Positions 7,301 to 10,429 of a DNA stretch of 10,429 nt are shown in pieces. The DNA comes from Anaerolineales bacterium (GTDB taxonomy: Bacteria > Chloroflexota > Anaerolineae > 4572-78 > J111). Position numbers and translations under genes: made by a program. The notes beneath the pieces were generated by a model, which worked only from the letters and a program-made list of their open reading frames with translations, was not told the origin of the DNA and made no database searches. The stretch spans positions 1-10,429 of the forward strand of contig JAAUSP010000241.1 in NCBI GenBank assembly GCA_012032575.1, read 5' to 3'. The stretch's first letter is position 1. Every line of letters begins with the position of its first letter.

Positions 7301-7681
7301 CAACAAGCCTTCCTCGCTGCCGCCGCTATCACCAGGTTCGGGGCTTCTCACAATGTTTCTAATATCCAGGAAAGGAGTCACAACCGGGCTGTTGACAATG
7401 CGAATCCGACCGTACTGCTCCACCACAAAAAGCCGATTGGAGCCATCACCGGCGTGCGTCACCTGAATCGGCCTGACAAAACCGGAGCTAATCACCTGGC
7501 TCACCGAAATATTAAAACCGGCCGCCGCCGGACGATGAACCGCATCGTGAGCAATCCCGCCCGGAATGTCTTCTTTGGCCTGCGCCGAGTCCATTCCGGG
7601 TTCCAGCAGCAGCCACAAGCCGGCCAACCCAAGCAGCATGAATCCAAGTAGCAGCATCAATTTCAACCAGGATTTTGACAT
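4356..7681 (-). CDS. Secreted PQQ sugar dehydrogenase-type propeller / DUF11 / pentaheme cytochrome c fusion (frameshifted)
   Basis: ATG at 7681 has GAGGGG seven bases upstream. Residues 1-35 form a signal peptide or anchor (basic start, long hydrophobic core, AQA). About 55-428 is a GSDH (soluble glucose dehydrogenase-like) beta-propeller: [13 protein letters not shown] (183-195), [24 protein letters not shown] (256-271), [13 protein letters not shown] and [10 protein letters not shown] (344-353); C312/C324 could form a disulfide. This family uses PQQ to oxidise sugars or similar alcohols outside the cytoplasm. About 432-552 is a DUF11 Ig-like domain. Then come five CxxCH heme sites, at 583, 627, 660, 744 and 816, with possible distal histidines H642, H698, H723, H849, H918 and H992. 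A one-base deletion near 5117-5125 splits the frame; restoring it gives [14 protein letters not shown] and 1108 residues, ending [11 protein letters not shown]. Inference: electrons pass from propeller to hemes within one chain. Substrate and PQQ use are unproven. Confidence 0.85.
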
Positions 7682-7883
7682 GAATTTTCCCCTCGTTACG
7701 TTCCAATAAATTTTGAGCCAAACGGAATCATCAACAGTTGTCTTGCCAGAAGGCGCAGATGGAGGGCAGGAATAATCGGAGGGCAGGTCAGGTGAATGAG
7801 GGTGGAGGGAAAAACATCTCCACGATATGAGAGTCTACCATGAGGGTAAAAAGATACGCGGGATATGGGGAAATGCGGATTTT
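7682..7883. other. Intergenic region upstream of the propeller-cytochrome gene
   Basis: This 202-base gap separates the CNNM pair from the large fusion gene and should hold its promoter. A 10-base direct repeat GGAGGGCAGG occurs at 7761-7770 and 7778-7787, 17 bases apart start to start. No confident -35/-10 pair and no strong terminator hairpin for the upstream operon could be found by eye. Confidence 0.4.
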
Positions 7884-9344
7884 TTAAGACTTTTCGGTTG
7901 GGACGGGGAATTCAACGCGGGCGCGGGCTACGGCCAGGCCATCCACGGCCAGGACGGTAAAGTGAACGTCGTTATAAGTTATATGGTCGTCTTTGCGGGG
8001 CGGCCGGCCCAGTTCGGTCATAATCAAACCGCCGATGGTTTCCACATCGGGCAGGTCATCTTCCTGGCCCAGGTAAACGTACTCTTCCAGGTCTTCCAGC
8101 AGGTAAATACCGGCCACTTCCAGCACGCCGGGGCTGATTTCTACGAGCGGTTCGGTTTCCCGGTCAAACTCGTCGCGAACTTCGCCCACCACCTCTTCCA
8201 CCAAATCTTCCAGGGTGACAATGCCCGCCGTGCCGCCAAACTCATCCAGCACAATGGCCATGTGAACCCGCTGCCGTTTAAAGGCCGCCAGCAGCTTTTC
8301 CACCGGATAGTTTTCGGGCACGGTCAGGGCGGGGCGTAACAACAGCCGGATGTCAAACTTTCCCTTCATGCGCAACTGCTGGTAAACCAAATCTTTCATC
8401 AGCAGCGTGCCAATCACGTGGTCAAGATCATCCTCGTAGACCGGAAAGCGGCTGTGCTGGCTTTCGGCAACCAGGGTGAGCAGTTCGGGCAGCGGGGTAT
8501 CGTGGGCAATGGCCTTCACCTTGCGGCGGGGGGTCATCACCTGATTGACCTGGCGCTCGCTGAAGCTGAAGATTTTGTGGATCATCTCCTCTTCGCCTTC
8601 GTTGAGCAGCCCCCCCTCGGCGCTTTCGGCCACAATCAAATCCAATTCCTCCGGCGAGTGCAGCCGGGCATGGCCTTCAGCCGGCGGAACACGAAAGAGG
8701 CGCAGCAGGATATTCCCAATCCCGTTGAGCATGGCGACCGGCAGCGCAAAAATAGTTTCGGAGAAACGCATAGGCCGGTCTACCATCAGGGCCATTCTCA
8801 CCGGGGTACTCAGGGCCAGCGATTTAGGGATCATCTCGCCAATGACGACGTGCAGGTACGTCAACAGACTGACGCTGACAATATAACCGATGGTATAAAT
8901 AATGGCTTCATCGGGCAGGCGGCCCAGAGCCAGGGCCAGGTACGGCTCGATAAAATGGGAAAGCTGTGTTTCGCCATACATGCCCAATCCCAGCGAGGCA
9001 ATGGTGATGCCCAACTGAGCCGTCGCGATATATTTATTCTGCTCGTGCGGCGAGTCCAGAATGGAGAGAATATCCCTGGCGATGGGCTGGCCTTGATTGG
9101 CTAACTGCTCAATTTGGGTCGGCCGGACGCCGATGATGGCAAATTCTGCCGCCACATACAAACCATTGAGCAGCACCAGCACGATGATAACCAGGCTGGG
9201 GATCAGCAAGGTTCCAAGCTCCGGGAGTTCTGTGCTCATACTCCGCCAGGGGTTTTCAGCGGCGCTTAAGACCGCCCCTTCAGCCACCATAGCACCGACC
9301 AGCAAAACGACTCGGGGAGACAGCGAAATCAAGCCCGGCTTCAT
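7884..9344 (-). CDS. CNNM/CorC-family transporter (DUF21-CBS-CBS-CorC_HlyC), second copy
   Basis: The 486-residue product has the standard order of this family: a DUF21 membrane domain (about 48-225, with GLYVAAEFA at 61-69, the ATAQLGITIASLGLG helix, and GEMIPKSLA at 169-177), a CBS pair (about 267-392, with VMTPR at 269-273 and DEFGGTAGIVTLEDLVEE at 367-384) and a C-terminal CorC_HlyC domain (about 400-480). Family members export Mg2+ or related cations across the inner membrane, often against Na+, with the CBS pair binding nucleotide; older annotations call them hemolysins. ATG at 9344 overlaps the upstream stop as ATGA and has GGGGGAG seven bases before it. It adds an extra hydrophobic N-terminal segment; MSTEL at residue 36 would be the more usual family start but lies too close to its GGAG. 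Confidence 0.92.
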   Translation of the reverse strand: MKPGLISLSPRVVLLVGAMVAEGAVLSAAENPWRSMSTELPELGTLLIPSLVIIVLVLLNGLYVAAEFAIIGVRPTQIEQLANQGQPIARDILSILDSPHEQNKYIATAQLGITIASLGLGMYGETQLSHFIEPYLALALGRLPDEAIIYTIGYIVSVSLLTYLHVVIGEMIPKSLALSTPVRMALMVDRPMRFSETIFALPVAMLNGIGNILLRLFRVPPAEGHARLHSPEELDLIVAESAEGGLLNEGEEEMIHKIFSFSERQVNQVMTPRRKVKAIAHDTPLPELLTLVAESQHSRFPVYEDDLDHVIGTLLMKDLVYQQLRMKGKFDIRLLLRPALTVPENYPVEKLLAAFKRQRVHMAIVLDEFGGTAGIVTLEDLVEEVVGEVRDEFDRETEPLVEISPGVLEVAGIYLLEDLEEYVYLGQEDDLPDVETIGGLIMTELGRPPRKDDHITYNDVHFTVLAVDGLAVARARVEFPVPTEKS

Positions 9345-10429
9345 CCTTTTTCTCCCCCGATCCACTCTTCGATATGCGGCGGTGTGTCATCCACCGGCAG
9401 TTGGAGCGATACCTCGGCAATACCCAATGATTCCATGGCCTCGACCCGGATGGTTACTTCCGGCGTGCCAACAGTAACCTCATCACCCACGGCAGGTAAG
9501 CGGCCCAGTTCGCTAAAAACAAGACCGCCCAGGGTATCCACATCCTCGTGGGGCAAGTCCAGGCCCAAATATTCGTTGACATCCGCCACCAACAAATCGG
9601 CCCGCAGCCGCAAGCGGCCATCTTTTTCAGAAGAAAGCAGCGGCAGTTCATCGGCGTCAAATTCGTCCTGTAACTCGCCAAAAACCTCTTCGATCAAATC
9701 TTCAATGGTAATCAGTCCGGCGGTCCCACCATACTCATCAAAAACAATAGCGATGTACTGGTGATTTTTGTTCAAAACTTCCCAGACATCGGCGGCGGCC
9801 AGGCTTTCGGGCACATAGACCACTTCCCGGATAATACCCTGGAGGGTCTGCTGCTCCTGCACATGCCGTTGGAATAGGTCTTTAAGGTGGACAAAGCCAA
9901 CGATATTGTCAATCGTATCCTGGTAAAGCGGGATTCGGGTGTAACCTTCGCGGCAGATAAGGTCTAGCAGCGCTCCCACGCTGCTGTCCACCGGCGCGGC
10001 CACCAGCCGCGTCCGGGGAACCATGACCTGGCGGGCGGTCAATTCGCGCAGACGAAAGGCATTACGCAGCATCTGTTGTTCCTCGGCGTCCAGCAGCCCG
10101 CCTTCATGACTCTCGGTGACCAGCAGCTCGATTTCGGCTGGAGAATAAGCCTGGGCGTGCTCCTCGGTACGGTGAGCGCCCAGAAGGTGGAGGATCAAAT
10201 TGCTGCTGCCGTTAAAAAACCAGATCAGGGGTCGGAAAATAAACAATGACCAGCGCATCGGCACTACCGTTGCCAGCGCCATTTGTTCAGGGTACTGAAT
10301 AGCGATAGATTTGGGGAACAGTTCCCCCAATACTACGCTGAGGGTGGTCAAGACAATCAATACACCCGTGACCGAGATAGAATGAGCCGTTGTTTTCGCC
10401 CAGGCCCAGCCCGCTGACCAGGAACGGAG
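9341..10429 (-). CDS. CNNM/CorC-family transporter, first copy (5' partial)
   Basis: The frame stays open to the right edge of the window, so the first membrane helices are missing; 362 residues are visible. They start inside DUF21 (TTLSVVLGELFPKSIA, with the family GE-x-x-PK motif), pass through the linker helix (EGGLLDAEEQQML), a CBS pair (QVMVPRTR, then FDEYGGTAGLITIEDLIEE) and a CorC_HlyC domain (GGLVFSELGRLP). It is clearly a paralogue of the next gene, sharing motif order but differing widely in the linkers. The TGA overlaps the next ATG as ATGA, which implies one operon with translational coupling. Possibly the two form a heterodimer, since the family works as dimers; that is inference. 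Confidence 0.92.
   Translation of the reverse strand, partial: LRSWSAGWAWAKTTAHSISVTGVLIVLTTLSVVLGELFPKSIAIQYPEQMALATVVPMRWSLFIFRPLIWFFNGSSNLILHLLGAHRTEEHAQAYSPAEIELLVTESHEGGLLDAEEQQMLRNAFRLRELTARQVMVPRTRLVAAPVDSSVGALLDLICREGYTRIPLYQDTIDNIVGFVHLKDLFQRHVQEQQTLQGIIREVVYVPESLAAADVWEVLNKNHQYIAIVFDEYGGTAGLITIEDLIEEVFGELQDEFDADELPLLSSEKDGRLRLRADLLVADVNEYLGLDLPHEDVDTLGGLVFSELGRLPAVGDEVTVGTPEVTIRVEAMESLGIAEVSLQLPVDDTPPHIEEWIGGEKG

Noticed and set aside
6665..7651. A 328-residue open frame on the plus strand
   Set aside because: It lies fully antisense to the GSDH propeller, whose motifs are unmistakable, and its composition (alanine/isoleucine/valine-rich without domain motifs) is that of a shadow frame.
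7827..9104. Plus-strand open frames of 170 and 228 residues
   Set aside because: Both are antisense to the CNNM/CorC gene; histidine- and glutamine-rich without recognisable domains.
9342..9365. GTG start giving a seven-residue longer second CNNM protein
   Set aside because: The ATG at 9344 has its own ribosome binding site and the typical ATGA overlap; the extension is basic and lies inside the upstream gene.

Overview
The window reads as a piece of a bacterial chromosome, most likely from the phylum Chloroflexota (Anaerolineae-like), probably recovered from a metagenome. The pointers are the types of protein present, frequent TTG start codons, and a secreted protein ending in a YLPII-type C-terminal motif of the kind I associate with exported Chloroflexota proteins. 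This assignment is an inference. No rRNA, tRNA, CRISPR array or phage gene was seen.

Layout, left to right. (1) Bases 1-1501, plus strand: the 3' part of an extracytoplasmic protein made of roughly 100-residue repeated modules followed by a shortened PstS-like substrate-binding domain, ending at a clear hairpin terminator. (2) 1600-1878, plus strand: a small membrane protein. (3) 1879-2073: a structured intergenic stretch with three copies of GGTTGGGT and one complementary ACCCAACC. (4) 2074-2397, plus strand: a small deazaflavin (F420)-type nitroreductase-family protein, whose stop codon overlaps that of a convergent DUF1638 gene (2394-2975, minus strand). (5) 3004-3159: a MITE-like palindromic element abutting a second hairpin. 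(6) 3245-3484, plus strand: a small unknown protein, convergent at 3 bp with a zinc-ribbon/pentapeptide-repeat protein (3488-4248, minus strand). (7) 4356-7681, minus strand: a very large secreted fusion of a soluble PQQ glucose dehydrogenase-type beta-propeller, a DUF11 domain and a pentaheme cytochrome c. (8) 7884-10429, minus strand: two tandem CNNM/CorC-type ion-transport paralogues, coupled by an ATGA overlap; the upstream one runs off the window.

The most notable object is the propeller-DUF11-pentaheme protein: it appears to put a sugar (or other alcohol) oxidising domain and its own electron-transfer wire on one exported polypeptide. It would deliver electrons outside the cytoplasm without a separate cytochrome partner.

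Three genes (1-1501, 3488-4248, 4356-7681) each need exactly one single-base correction to give one continuous, family-consistent protein. Two of the three fall at A/T runs of four. This looks more like uncorrected sequencing or assembly indels than three independent pseudogenes, but the sequence alone cannot decide. Coordinates for these genes span the whole repaired reading frame.
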